From: Azolla caroliniana
Taxonomy: Eukaryota; Polypodiophyta
Assembly: GCA_043228905.1 (NCBI GenBank)
Contig: JBHGNT010000007.1
Coordinates: 17,980,001 to 18,044,000 of the forward strand
DNA: 64,000 bases
Direction: 5' to 3'
Each line of letters opens with the position of its first letter. Positions within the stretch are counted from its first letter, which is position 1. This document shows, piece after piece, positions 47,872 through 58,730 of the stretch. The position numbers and the translations under genes were made by a program. The notes beneath the pieces are model-generated. The model saw nothing but the letters and a program-made list of their open reading frames with translations. It was not told the origin of the DNA and ran no database searches.

Positions 47872-50076
47872 CTAAAAATCCGAGGATTCGCTTCTGAGAC
47901 TATCTCGATTCCTTTCATGATTGGCTCGCACCGTTAGGAATTGGACCGATCTTTGGTTGTCAAGACTCTTTATTCGTGCGAAGGCTGCTCCATTATCGAA
48001 CACTTTGGTCTCCATCCGAGATGATGTGATATAAGGTTGCCCTAGGATGACAGGATGCGACGCCGATTCTTGTACGAAGAAGTGTTGATCCATCTCCACA
48101 TCCCCGATCGTGACTTTGACATTGGGACAAGCTCTGTACAAGTCCTCCGTAGACTTTGTTGCCGCGCAAATCTTCCATCCGTGGTTTGTATTGATTGGCC
48201 ATCTTCCCTTTTTGTAGAAGTCGGTTGACATGAGGTTGATCTCCGAGCAGTGGTCGATCAAGGCTACGACGGTCTCTTTCTTCTCCCCGATCTTCACCGG
48301 CATCTCCGTTGTCGCTCGTGCCCAATGAGGTCGAGTGTAGTGGCTGTCCACCATATCTTCATCGATTTCGTCTCTTGCCATCGTTATGGCATTCGTTTTT
48401 GCTTTTTGTGGCTTCTCTTCTTCCTCGTCCGATTGTTGTCTCTTTCTCTTTACAAGGTCCACGATCGTGTCATGGAACTCCTTCTTCGTAATGCCAAGCA
48501 ATTCCCTCAAGGACAAAGTTATGTGGCTATCAAGAACTCGTTCTTCGAGAATCTTCTTTAGGTCCGTCGTCTGCTCTATGTCCGACCTTAGCTTATAGGT
48601 AGGTATAGTCCTTGTCCTCCGAGCGGGGTCTTCGACACCAACCTTCACGGGCCGAACCGTTTCTTCAACTCGTATGCTTGGCTCCCCTTTTCGGCTTGAT
48701 TCTCGTTCCTCCGTTTGTAAAGGTCGACTCGTCTCCGCATCGTCCTTCTTTTTCGCGTTCCTTGTTTCATGTCTTTTAGATGGGCCTTGCTCTTCTATTC
48801 TCTTTCTCTTTTCTTCGACGAACACCTCGTGGTTGTCGCACATCACCTCTGCGAGTATGGTGTTGTCGTCCACCGGATCCGACCACCCGGGTATGCTTTG
48901 CACGTTTCGGTCCGCAAGCTCTACGTCGTTCCATGTGACTTTTCCCTTCTTCTCATATTCGAGAACGGAAGTCCAAAACTTTGCTCCCGCTCTAGCAGCT
49001 TCAGTCTTGTCTTTCCCGACTCTTATTCCGGCCGACGCAGCATAGTGCATCGCATCCACATGAGTCGCAGCGGCATCCTCCATAGATTTCTTCATTCCTC
49101 CTCTTCCGAAATTCACCCGTAGGGGTCTTCTAGTCTCGCTTGAGTAGATCATGTTGTCCTCTATGTATACGATATTTTGTTGAATCGCCTCTCGAAGGCT
49201 CGCACAATCCCTTCTCATGTGGTCCATGCTATCGCACCACACGCATCTAAAGGGTTCTTTTCCTTTAGGGCCCCGACGATTCATGTTGGCTAGCGTGACC
49301 TTCTCGAACTTCTTCGCTAGCTCTTCAATGATGTCGTCATCAATCTTCTTTTCTTCCACGTTACTTTGTCTCAGCGGCTCAGCTACTTTCGGCGGTCTTG
49401 CTTTCTCTGTGGTAGTCGGTCCCGTCAAGTCGGTGTCATCAACCCATTGTCAACGCTTGTCGAGCCTATTGCATGCCCACTTCACCGCGATCCAGTCCGC
49501 TACGAGCCCATTTGCTTGGGTATCATCTTCGAGAAGAGTCCCCAACTCCCGTCTATCCTTTATGTCCACAGCCTTCAAGAAGTACAAAGTCTTGTCCTCT
49601 TCAAGCAACACTTGGTCCGTATTGGGGAGACGACTAAACATTTGGTCGAATTCGTTGTACACCCTCGAGACGCTCATCTTCTTATTCTTCTTCTCTATCC
49701 ACTTCATCAGGGCATGTCGAGTCATCCTCGTTGAGTCTTCAGTCACGAACTCCGCTAGTATCGTTTTCTCGAACTCGGACCATGTTGTCTTACCTTCTTG
49801 AAGCTCGATGACGCGTCTTTGGATGTTGTTGGCGACAACTCTCTTGAAGCTTGCGATTTGACGTGCCTCGGACACGTCCCTTTGATTCATCTCCCTCTTA
49901 TATGCATCAAGGAACTTCGTAACGTTCCTTCCATCGAATTGGCCCTCGAGCTCTACGACACGATCGACAACCTTCTCCACGCTCGCGTCGTTGTCCCGAG
50001 ATCTCCTCATTTGCTCGACGATTAGCACCATCCTTTCGAGCTCTCCTGCTTGGTTGCTTGAGGACGCCATCTCCAA
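47872..50076 (-). pseudogene. Gypsy G gag and protease
   Basis: The N-terminal gag (50076-49450, MASSSNQAGELERMV...) is separated by one TGA from the rest (to 47872), in the same frame. It includes a zinc knuckle CVWCDSMDHMRRDC (about 49.23 kb), a long charged linker, and a retropepsin-like domain with ALIDHCSEINLMS (about 48.25 kb) and PVILGQPYI. The catalytic Asp is present, but Cys stands where Gly is usual after the second residue. The frame ends TTT TAG at 47872. Gag assembles particles; the protease would cleave the polyprotein. Confidence 0.88.
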
Positions 50077-50137
50077 GTATTAATCTCGACTTGATCCTTC
50101 CTACTGCCTCTTTCATGTCGGGTTCACCACTTAATTA

Positions 50138-51104
50138 TGTCGTGAAGATCCGTCACTACGCGCGGATCGTGAGGCGGAACCGTCGGGGTTCTGGACCAGA
50201 AGGATTTAGAGTTGATACAAGCTTTGGCGAGAAAGTACTTAAGATAGATTGGGAAAGAGAGAAGTTAAGATTACACGATCAATTTGATAACGAATTTCTT
50301 CCTCTTAATTTTCATAAAAAAAACCGTGTTTTTTCTCCTCCCCCTTCCTTCTTTTATAGATGCTCTCATGCATATGATGCATGTGAGGGTACAAGACATG
50401 CATAAATTGCATGTTTGCCATTTGGCGCTTAAGTATTACATGTGGTGCATGATAACCATGTCACTCATTTTAGCTCTCATGTATGAGAATTTACATGTAA
50501 AAGTACAATGATAGAAATATAATTTCAACTAAATAGCATGGCTTAATGGTAAGCCAATTGACTCGTAACTTGGAGGTGCAAGGTTCGAATCCATACTTGC
50601 CCTCCTTGTATATGTAAATATGTAAATATATTTATATATTTATTTATCTAGTCGCCGGATGCCGCCGCCGGATACCGGTGCCGGATTGCGGTCGGACGCC
50701 GTCGGATAACCGGCTCCATCGCCGGTCCGGTTTTGGTTGGCCAAAACCCTTTATGAGTAGCTAGCCACCTCCACTCTTAGTTCAAGTTACCTTGAACTCT
50801 CTATGCTCCACACATAGACACAAAGATAATATCTTTTGCTCCACTTTGTATATGATGAGAGCCGTATTTGTCGTGCCTATGTGGGATATCTCACAATTTT
50901 CTCTTTTCTTTTCACAAACTTTATACCCTCATATCTTGACATTTAGTTGTCCATTTCTCGTGTAATAAAGTGCATTCGAAACCTCCATCATTTTGTATTT
51001 AGATATTAAAAATGTTATCTTCACAATTATTGTATTACGTGATTCATACTCGATTTCGTACGTTTTATGGGATTTTCACACTATTGCCGAAAATCTTCAC
51101 GACA
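50138..51104 (-). repeat. Gypsy G 5' LTR
   Basis: Matches the 3' LTR except for scattered substitutions and a rearranged CCGG-rich tract at about 50.65-50.73 kb. The tRNA-like block here (50536-50610) has a perfect B box GGTTCGAATCC. Confidence 0.92.
50536..50610 (+). other. tRNA-like block in the Gypsy G 5' LTR
   Basis: A box TGGCTTAATGG, complete D-arm pairing (GGCTT/AAGCC), and B box GGTTCGAATCC about 35 nt downstream. The T and acceptor stems are imperfect. It may be a captured tRNA or SINE fragment carrying an internal pol III promoter. Confidence 0.6.
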
Positions 51105-51699
51105 ATGTGGAAAAACCTGAGAGGGAAAAACCATGGAAGTCCACCGACTTCAAACTATCACTATATCACAATGATCACAACAATGAGTTCACGGAGGCAA
51201 CAACCTCGTGCTCACGATCTTCGCCACAGGCGGTGGTTACAACAGAGGCAACGACCTCTTTCTCTCTCTCCCTCTCTCTGTACACTGTTACACTCTCACT
51301 AGTCTTGCACCAACAAGAATGACAACGACACACTCAAAAGTTTACCCTAAGTCATATTTATACTAATATGACTTCTCGGCTACTTACAAATAGAGCCACG
51401 ATGGACTCTCAGAAACATATTTACGAATATATCTCTTCATCCGGAGAGCGCTCCTCACCGGGCCTGCATCATCCGGATCTTGTCGGGCACTCGTCATCCG
51501 GTCTCACTGGGTCTGCACCATCCGGCTCTCCGTAGCCGGGTACTCCTCATCCGGTTCTCACCGGGTCTGCGCCATCCAGCTCTCCGTAGCCGGGTACTCC
51601 TCATCCGGTTCTCACCAGGTTTGCGCTATCCGGCTCTCCATAGTGGGGTACTCTTCATCCGGTTTCTCCCTTCCCATCCGGAGGGACCTGTTTCCTAAC
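51105..51699 (-). repeat. Copia F 5' LTR, second segment
   Basis: Continues the LTR interrupted by Gypsy G. It contains the TATA-centred inverted repeat (51349-51374) and three copies of the 54-bp CCGG-rich unit (about 51.51-51.67 kb). It ends TTTCCTAACA, followed by target duplication GGAAA. Confidence 0.9.
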
Positions 51700-51950
51700 A
51701 GGAAATACCCCCGAGAATCCCTTGACCGAGTCTCACGGCACGAAGGCGTCCATGTGTCCCCATCAGTAAAATACTGACCTACCCACCAAATGTATATGGT
51801 AGGAATAGTTTTAGCAGTTAAATTAGCCCTACCTAAACTACCTAACAAATCACCCCAAATCACGACATTTCTTAGGCGTGCCAACTAGTCACATTCACTT
51901 TAAAGTAAAATATTTAAGGAACATGCACACCACACATAGCACTCCTGTGA
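51700..51950 (+). other. End of Gypsy D coding region and unassigned sequence
   Basis: The first codons after GGAAA (TPENPL-like) continue the proline-rich end of the D polyprotein, matching TPPNPFPVEQ in J. Beyond about 51.76 kb nothing is recognised; a D 3' LTR was not found. Confidence 0.5.
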
Positions 51951-53073
51951 CGCATGGCCATAATACCTTATTATGGCAGCCACAACCAAGAATCTAAAGG
52001 ATCTTCTCCCTGCACAAAACCCTAGGCAGTCACATAAAAGAAACTACCCCACACTCAATGCGCTCACTCACACAACAACGTTCTTGTCTTCATCGTCTTC
52101 AAACTCCCAAGCTCTCTCTCGTTCTCATCGCTCCTACAAATAGGCCTGCTCTCGCCCTCGTAGCCCCTGCACAGAACAACGGTGTCCTCCCCAACCATCT
52201 TCTTCCATCTCTCTGTCTCGCCCTCATCTCATCGCTTCCCCCCACGCCCCCTTGTCAGCAAACCTTCGAGTCCACCATGCCTCTCGCAGCATCGCAGGAA
52301 ACCCGTTCTTGGCTACAACAACGAGGACTGGGTGGGTACTTACGGGTCATCGATGCCCTAGCGCACCCTGACGCCCCAACAATAGCACGCAAAATCCACC
52401 CTGACACAGTAACCAAAAACATGATTCGCGCTGCACTGGAACTTGCGCGAGGCGGAGACCATGAGGTCGAAATCCCTCCCCACTCGACCCTCAAGGAATA
52501 TTTTGGGATTTATTCGATGTCGGTAAAGCTTACCGCACTTACGGAGGGCCAAACAAGGCTTTTGGGGAGATCGCCCGTATTTTGATGGAATATGCCTTTG
52601 TGCATACAAATCCCACGAGTATGTCGTTGTCCACTGGAATAGTAACCGACGGACAAGAGCGCAGTAATATGGAATAGAATAATATTGTAACACATGGAAC
52701 GGTTCACACGGGAAGCGTGAACGGCTAAAAGACACTGCGTATATAAAGGGCAGAAAACCTCTGATAGAGGTAGCATGTAATTTTGAATGTAAAAGGCGTA
52801 TCGTAATAGAGTTCTATCTTCTCTGATATCTGTGCGTACCTGTGGTTAATCTACTTTGTGTCTGTAATCCTTAAGAGCGTAGGCGTGAGTAACGGTGTGT
52901 GTGCTAGGCCACTGCCTAAGTAGCTCGGTTGTAGCCATCTCCCTTATATGCTGCTAGGTTACGGGAAGTATCCCACTAAGTATTACGCATAGACGCTACC
53001 ATTCGTTGTCACATAGTCACTTGGAGGTCTAGGTCGTAGGATTGACCATAGACCATGTTCCTAATAGGTAACA
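51951..53073 (+). repeat. Gypsy J 5' LTR (start uncertain), with open frame in U3
   Basis: A TATATAAA box at 52740-52747 and the end GGTAACA at 53073 followed by CTTTTGGCACGC (primer site, as in D and H) define the 3' part. The left border is not defined because no second LTR copy was found. A short perfect palindrome GCCATAATA/TATTATGGC (51957-51977) lies near the probable start. Confidence 0.55.
52058..52585 (+). CDS. Open frame in the J U3 region, function unknown
   Basis: A 175-codon frame upstream of the J TATA box. Its C-terminal half holds RSWLQQRGLGGYLRVIDA, then a segment with HPDTVTKNMIRAALELARG. The frame upstream of Gypsy H (58735-59034) has RRWLVEKRLDGYIRVAEA at the same relative position. 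The N-terminal half is Leu/Ser/Pro-rich and may be untranslated. I recognise no family. It may be a captured host-gene fragment, a genuine LTR-encoded protein, or a chance frame in related LTRs. Confidence 0.35.
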   Translation: MRSLTQQRSCLHRLQTPKLSLVLIAPTNRPALALVAPAQNNGVLPNHLLPSLCLALISSLPPTPPCQQTFESTMPLAASQETRSWLQQRGLGGYLRVIDALAHPDAPTIARKIHPDTVTKNMIRAALELARGGDHEVEIPPHSTLKEYFGIYSMSVKLTALTEGQTRLLGRSPVF

Positions 53074-53076
53074 CTT

Positions 53077-54500
53077 TTGGCACGCTTGGTGATCTGTGTC
53101 TTCTCACAGACGAATAGCGACGAATGGATGTTTAGCCACAGACGCCCCAGAGAACCAACACGACAAGACCGGCCAATCACAAGGTCCATCACACGCCATG
53201 CAAAGGAACACGCACAGCAAAAGCCTCGCTTCGATGACCTTAGTACTACCTATTGGAACCACAAAGATGATTTCTCACTCTCCAAATACCTCGACGATAC
53301 GGGGGAAGCGCGCTCACCACGAAAGCACTGTGGTCTTTCCCTGACCACCGTAGCACCCAACATGGCCTTTGCCTATCCCCGCTTCAACGGCGAAACCGAC
53401 ACTGCAACCCACATCCGCATGTTCCTCAATGTCTGGAATGCAAACCACATGGCGTAGAGCCTTTCCGAGGGCGTAACGCACTAGTCCAAAATGACGGAGT
53501 TCGGATTAACCTTGGATGGGAGAGCGGCGTTTTGGCATTCGCAGATGGACCTGCCAGCAATCACAACCTTCGACCAACTGCAGGGAGACATTTCTAGCAG
53601 CATTACGCCGACCCATAAGAACAATGCTCAACAACAATAGCGTGAAAGGGGAAACGACCGATATGGTCATAGAACGAGCGCTACAGCTCGAGCTGGACGA
53701 AGAAAAGGAAAGGTTTTGCATGTCCTCATTACGACAAGCGTTACCTTAGGACGAGGAACGACATTTTCGTCAAGCGATCCAGTACACGATTTGCTTGAAT
53801 TCGGGCCATTCCGCAGTTGAATGCAACATGCGAATCCATTGTCCAATATGTCACTCGAAAGCTCACATAGTTGAGCAGTGCGAGTACAATATGTTGAACA
53901 GAGCCACGCCCACAGTACGCAGCATGGACACACAACGTCCCCCACGCTGTGATGTACAAAGGCGGCAGGAAAACCGATCATGGTATATGGATCGCAATCC
54001 ACGCGATGACCGGCACTATCGGAATCGCTGGAATCACAACGATTCCGAGGAAGACGAGCCGGAGGACGAAGACTACCGGGGCCACCCCAAAAATACTAAA
54101 GGGGGCCGACGCTATGAGAATTACCGTCCGACAAATAGACGTGGTGGGTTCAATGCACCTCGCGGAAAGCATCGGCAATATCGGGACCAATGACGGTATG
54201 ACAAAAATTCGGACGGGACCAACAACAACCACCGTGTATGCTCCGACGAATGAATGAGAACTGGGAGGAGCAAGTCACACCTGGGGATTGGCACACACCA
54301 CCAGGGGCCGAGAAGGGCGAATCTAGCATCCATTGTTTTTTTTGTCAACACCCTGGACATTATGCCACACAATGCCCAGTACGCAAGGGCAAGGGGCCTG
54401 CTGTCAATACGATTACGATGGAAGTACAACAAGTCACGACACGCCAACAAACAAAAACTGTTGATTGGGCCGTGCAAGATGAGATACGATGAACAACCTG
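53077..54500 (+). pseudogene. Gypsy J gag, broken
   Basis: Gag homology starts near 53.35 kb (AYPRFNGETDTATHIRMFLNVWNANH), continues with LTLDGRAAFWHSQ and, after frame changes, a CCHC-like motif CLNSGHSAVEC (about 53.79 kb), CPICHSKAHIVEQC, an Arg/Asp-rich linker (53.95-54.19 kb) and a last knuckle CFFCQHPGHYATQC (about 54.34 kb). Stops and shifts are frequent. The arrangement of knuckles is the same as in D and H. Confidence 0.75.
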
Positions 54501-54684
54501 GGCAGGGGTTGAAAAAGCAAATGCTACAAATATGGAGCGCATGCGGAAGGAATCTGCAAACACGGTGGAGCTATTGGAGGACGAGGGACCATCCCCGGAC
54601 CCCATATGGCAAGCATTGACAGGCTGCGAGATGACGTTAACCATGGAGAAGCTGCTGCAACTAGTCCCATGATTCCACGAGGCC

Positions 54685-55100
54685 GTGGAAGAGCGGGTGA
54701 CGGGCAGACTTGGCGTAAGCGTCGCCATGAATTTTACGGACATTAGTGACGGACTGACAGTAGTGGATCACCACAACTCGGCTATTAAGTTGATATTACA
54801 CGGTCAGGAAATCCCAGGATGCGTAATCGATGGCAGCTCGGGCGTTAATGTAATTAGCGCAAAGACATGCGAACAATTGGGAATTTTAGAATGGGAAGCT
54901 TGCCCGTTCTGGCTCCGCATGGCAGATACCCGTTCAGTGTGACCATTGGGGTTGATATGCAAGGTAGGCATTATTGTGGGAGGACATCACTTTGACATCT
55001 CGACAATAGTCCTCGCCCTTGACGCCCCAGGGGCGTACCCTATGCTATTGGGCAGACCGTGGCTTCGTTCAGCAAATATCAAGCAGAGCTAGCAACACAA
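54685..55100 (+). pseudogene. Gypsy J protease region
   Basis: A retropepsin-like domain: LHGQEIPGCVIDGSSGVNVIS (catalytic Asp in IDGSSG) and PMLLGRPWLRSANI, with one TGA at about 54.94 kb. This type of protease motif (DG-S-G-VN) is usual in non-chromoviral plant gypsy elements. Confidence 0.75.
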
Positions 55101-55152
55101 GTGTATCAACTTTCGACGAAGATGCACCAAAGTCCGCGTACCAACAGAGGAA

Positions 55153-57300
55153 ATGGTGACACAATCCAAGGGCATAACACCATTGTACGCGGAGGATAGA
55201 AATATGCTAGCTAGAGTGGATGATACAGAATTTGAAGCATACCTAGACGAGCACCCTTGGATTATTCCGCTGTTCGAAATCGACGTCATCGAAATCGCGA
55301 TGGAATATGCCACGGCCACTACACTCCACGATGAGGCTTACGAACCAAACCCGGAGTCAATATTAGAACTAAGCAGAGCACGAGCAACATTCGAGAGGGA
55401 AATGGAAATTTCACAGCGAGTCACCGCCTCAGCCTTGGAAGAAGTAAACTTGGGTACGACGTCAGAACCCTGTTTCCTCTCCATCGCAAAAGAATTAAGG
55501 CCGGACCAGAGAGATGCGATGATAGTACTACTCAAGAAGTACAAAGATGTGTTCGCCTGGGCCCACTAGGACATGAAGGGGTTAGACCGGAAGTTCTATC
55601 AACATAAGATTAATTTAGCAATCGACGCGAAACCGGTCCAACAGCGTCGATACCGCATGAACCCAAACTACGCAGCCCGTGTAAAAGAAGAAATTGACAA
55701 ACTCCTGAAGGCGGGATTCATACGGCCAGTTAAACAAGCTACATGGTTAAGCCCAATTGTAGTCGTACCAAAGAAAAACGGCAAAATACGGGTATGCGTG
55801 GACTACTGAAAATTAAACGCCGTAACCATTACGGACGCATTCCCATTACCATTCACTAATAGCGTACTGGACGCTGTCGCGGGGCATGAGATGTAAAGTT
55901 TTTTAGATGGCTTCAGTGGGTACAACCAAGTACGCATGCACCCCGATGACCAAGAGAAGACGACATTTGTCACGGACTGGGGAGTCTATGTGGTAGTTGT
56001 CATGATGTTCGGGCTAAAGACGGCACCGACGACATTTCAACGGACAATCACAGAGATTTTTGGGGAATATATTCTAGCATTCATGCAAGTTTTTTTGGAT
56101 GATTTCGTGGTATATGGGAGAACAACCGACCATTTTACGCATCTGCAACTGTGCCTGGAACGCTGCCGCACCGCACGCTTAAGCCTGAATTCCGCCAAAT
56201 GTGCCTTTCGCGTTACCAGCGGGGCTCTCCTAGGCCATATAGTCAACAAGGAAGGGATAGCGGTCGATCCGAATAAAATGTCCACGATTACTCAAGCCAA
56301 AACGTTGACAAACGCGAAATCACTCAGCCGTTTTTTAGGACAAATACGATGGCACAGTTGGATGATACGCTATTTGGCGGACTTCACCACGCCGTTACAT
56401 GCCGCCGTGCACCGGACTCCCTTCCAATGGACAATGACGGAAGAAAAGGCATATGATGCACTAAAGGTAATGCTAACGTAGGAACCCGTCGTACAGCCAC
56501 CGGTTTGGGCGAAGCCATTCCACGTGTTCGTAGATGCCTCAGACATAACAATAGGAAGTGCGCTAATGCAGCTTATGGAGCCGAATTGGTACCGGCCGGT
56601 GTACTACGCTAGTCGGAAATTATCAACGGCGGAGTGTAACTATTCCACAACGGAACGTGAGGCGTTGGGGATGATCTATAGTATCAATAAGTTCCCGCAT
56701 TATCTGCTAGGGAAGAAATTCACGTTTCACATGGATCATTCGGCACTGCTGTATCTGGTGGAGAAACAAGCGCTGACGGGGAAATTGGCGAGATGGATGC
56801 TGTTGCTTCAAGAATTCGACTTTGTAATTCAGCACCGCTCGGGTACGCAACACACAGTGGTAGATTTTTTGAGCAAACTTGATAATGGAGAAATGATGCA
56901 GAAGGATGACGATGACTTTCCGGATGCAGACATTCTGCGGATAGCAACACTAGCAAAACGAACGGAAAAGACCTTCCCAGACTGGTGGCTCATGGAAATG
57001 ACCAACTTCCTGACCATGTGGTATAGTATATTTTCCACTAAACATAAATTCCGATTCCGGACGGCCAACCGTTTTTTCTCATCCGTTCGGAATCGGAATT
57101 TCTGTTTAGTGGAAAATATACTATACCACAAGGGCAATGACGACATCTGGAGGCATGGAATACGATAGGATGAGAAGGTCGCGGTTCTACGCGAAGCCCA
57201 TTGTGGTACGGTGGGAGGACATTACGCGGGTGATTTTACGGCCCGGAAAATTTGGCAAGCAGGACTGTGGTGGCCGACGACGCTAAAGGATGCGTAAGAA
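55153..57300 (+). pseudogene. Gypsy J reverse transcriptase, RNase H and H2C2 region
   Basis: A linker (55153-55569) precedes reverse transcriptase (55573-56481: WLSPIVVVPKKNGKIRVCVDY, FSGYNQVRM, catalytic VFLDDFVVYG at about 56.09 kb), then RNase H (56524-56880: VDASDITIGSALMQ, YYASRKLS, HMDHSALLYLV) and the H2C2 region to about 57.3 kb. Stops at 55807, 55893, 56478, 57166 and 57296 keep the frame; most fit C-to-T changes in CGA, CAG or CAA. At 57017-57130 part of the linker to H2C2 is replaced by an inverted copy of its neighbour. Confidence 0.85.
57017..57130. repeat. 43-bp inverted duplication (palindrome) in Gypsy J
   Basis: Arms 57017-57059 and 57088-57130 are reverse complements with one mismatch, separated by 28 nt. 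The right arm is the normal coding sequence (NFCLVENILYH). The left arm replaces the sequence that D has at this place. Confidence 0.95.
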
Positions 57301-58560
57301 TATTATAGGCACTGCGATTTATGCCAACGACTGGGTCAACCCATAGAAGTCGCAAGAATGCCACATCAACTAGTGTTGCCATTGGATCCTTTCCAAAAGT
57401 GGGGGTTAGATTTCGTGGGACCTTTTACTTCGGCAACCGCTCGAACAGGCAATAAGTACATCCTGGTGGCTACGGATTACTGCACGATGTGGGTAGAAGC
57501 GCAACCACTACGCGAGAATACTGCGATAGTCATGGCGAAATTCCTGTACGAACACATCTGGTGTCATTTCGGTTGCCCCATCGAGCTCATTAGTGACCAA
57601 GGGAGTCACTTTTTGAATACGGTCATTAGCGAACGGACCCAACATTACGCGGTGGTGCACAAGAAAAGTACGATGTATTACCCGCAGGCAAATGGCTTGG
57701 CGGAATCCACGAACAAAACCCTCCAGACCATCCTCAAAAAGATAGTCAATGAGAATAGGACGAATTGGGACACCAAGTTGCATAGCGCGTTATGGGCATA
57801 CCGTACCAGCTATAAGAGCAGCATACAATGAACACCGTTCAAGTTGGCATTTGGTTTGGAGGCCGTGATGCTAGTTGAATTCCAGGTACCCAGTCTACGG
57901 ATCCAAATACGAGCCGGGCTACCAGAGGGAAAATCCGCACAAATACGGCTATAGAGACTACTAGAGCTAGGAGAAACAAGGGTACATAGTATAGCCATAT
58001 TAGAGTAGGAACAACGGTGGCACAAAGCATTCGTTGACCGACACCGGCATGCACGTGAAAAAGATTTTATGGTTGGAAGAGCGGTATTAGTTTTCCAAAC
58101 CCGCATGGGGCATATGCTAGGAAAATTACGATTCCGCTGGATAGGCCCGTACTGGATAGTACGAGCAGAACAAGGCACGCTGGCCGGGGAAGTGTTACGA
58201 CAGAAAGTGAATGGGTTTAGGAGACTACTAGAGCTAGGAGAAACAAGGGTACATAGTATAGCCATATTAGAGCAGGAACAATAGTGGCGCAAAGCATTCA
58301 TTGACCGACACCGGCATGCACGTGAAAAAGATTTTATGGTTGGAAGAGCGGTATTAGTTTTCCAAATCCGCATGGGGCATATGCCAGGAAAATTACGATT
58401 CCTCTGGATAGGCCCGTACTGGATAGTAGGAACAGAACAAGGCACGCTGGCCGGGGAAGTGTTATGACAGAAAGTGAATGGGTTTCACCTTAAACCTTAT
58501 CTGGGACCTACACCACCTAACCCGTTCCCCGTCGAACAGGACAAAGTCGGAGAATCTGCG
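57301..58560 (+). pseudogene. Gypsy J integrase, with internal tandem duplication
   Basis: The integrase core includes LDFVGPFTSATARTGNKYI, ISDQGSHFLNTVI and YYPQANGLAESTNKTLQ, the D, D and E regions. Stops lie at 57829, 57951 and 58006. The C-terminal domain (KLRFRWIGPYWIV) is present twice because of a 267-bp direct duplication. After the second copy comes a proline-rich end (YLGPTPPNPFPVEQ). No chromodomain is present. Confidence 0.85.
57954..58487 (+). repeat. 267-bp tandem duplication in the J integrase C-terminus
   Basis: Two adjacent copies (57954-58220 and 58221-58487), 89 codons each, in frame and nearly identical. Differences include TAG in copy 1 where copy 2 has CAG, and TGA in copy 2 where copy 1 has CGA. 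Confidence 0.95.
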
Positions 58561-58730
58561 GAGTAAGTAGACGGCCCCACTTGTATTATAGTGTAAAAAT
58601 AGTATTGTATGTAACCATTACGAAAAAAAAAGAAAAAGAAAAGAAAGAGAAGATAGAGACACTATTAAAAGGACTTAAGGCATGCACAGACTTCTAGACC
58701 AAGAACACGCGGCACCACGATGGCTCATTG
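58561..58730 (+). other. End of Gypsy J, purine tract
   Basis: After the last J codons a purine-rich run (about 58621-58655, GAAAAAAAAAGAAAAAG and onward) could be the polypurine tract. No J 3' LTR starting with TG is seen after it; the sequence passes into the U3 of H. Confidence 0.45.

Larger units (their letters stand above)
43329..51104 (-). mobile_element. Gypsy G, minus strand, about 7.8 kb
   Basis: LTRs are 43329-44314 (986 bp) and 50138-51104 (967 bp), each with 12-bp inverted ends (TGTCGTGAAGAT). The target sequence of the F LTR is AACGT on the left and a one-base-shorter AATGT-like copy on the right. The coding order on the minus strand is gag, protease, reverse transcriptase, RNase H, integrase. 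A possible primer site TGGTGAACCCGACATGA (complement about 50114-50130) follows the 5' LTR. The LTRs differ at about a dozen sites outside a variable CCGG tract, so the insertion is younger than F. Confidence 0.92.
38373..51699 (-). mobile_element. Copia F, minus strand, with Gypsy G nested in its 5' LTR
   Basis: The 3' LTR is 38373-39120 and the 5' LTR is 43202-43328 plus 51105-51699. Target duplication GGAAA flanks the whole (38368-38372, 51700-51704). A primer site TGGTATCAGAGC (complement at about 43188-43199) lies next to the 5' LTR, and the coding region at 39.15-43.17 kb is copia in order. The first 126 bp of the LTRs differ at five positions. Similarity of gag-pol to A and I and to the TNT1 group suggests the Tork clade. 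Confidence 0.93.

Noticed and set aside
45349-49801. Plus-strand frames up to 194 codons over Gypsy G
   Set aside because: Antisense to gag-pol; composition is the mirror of the sense frame.
50536-50610. A functional tRNA gene
   Set aside because: Only the D arm and B box are good; acceptor and anticodon stems do not pair, and it lies in an LTR.
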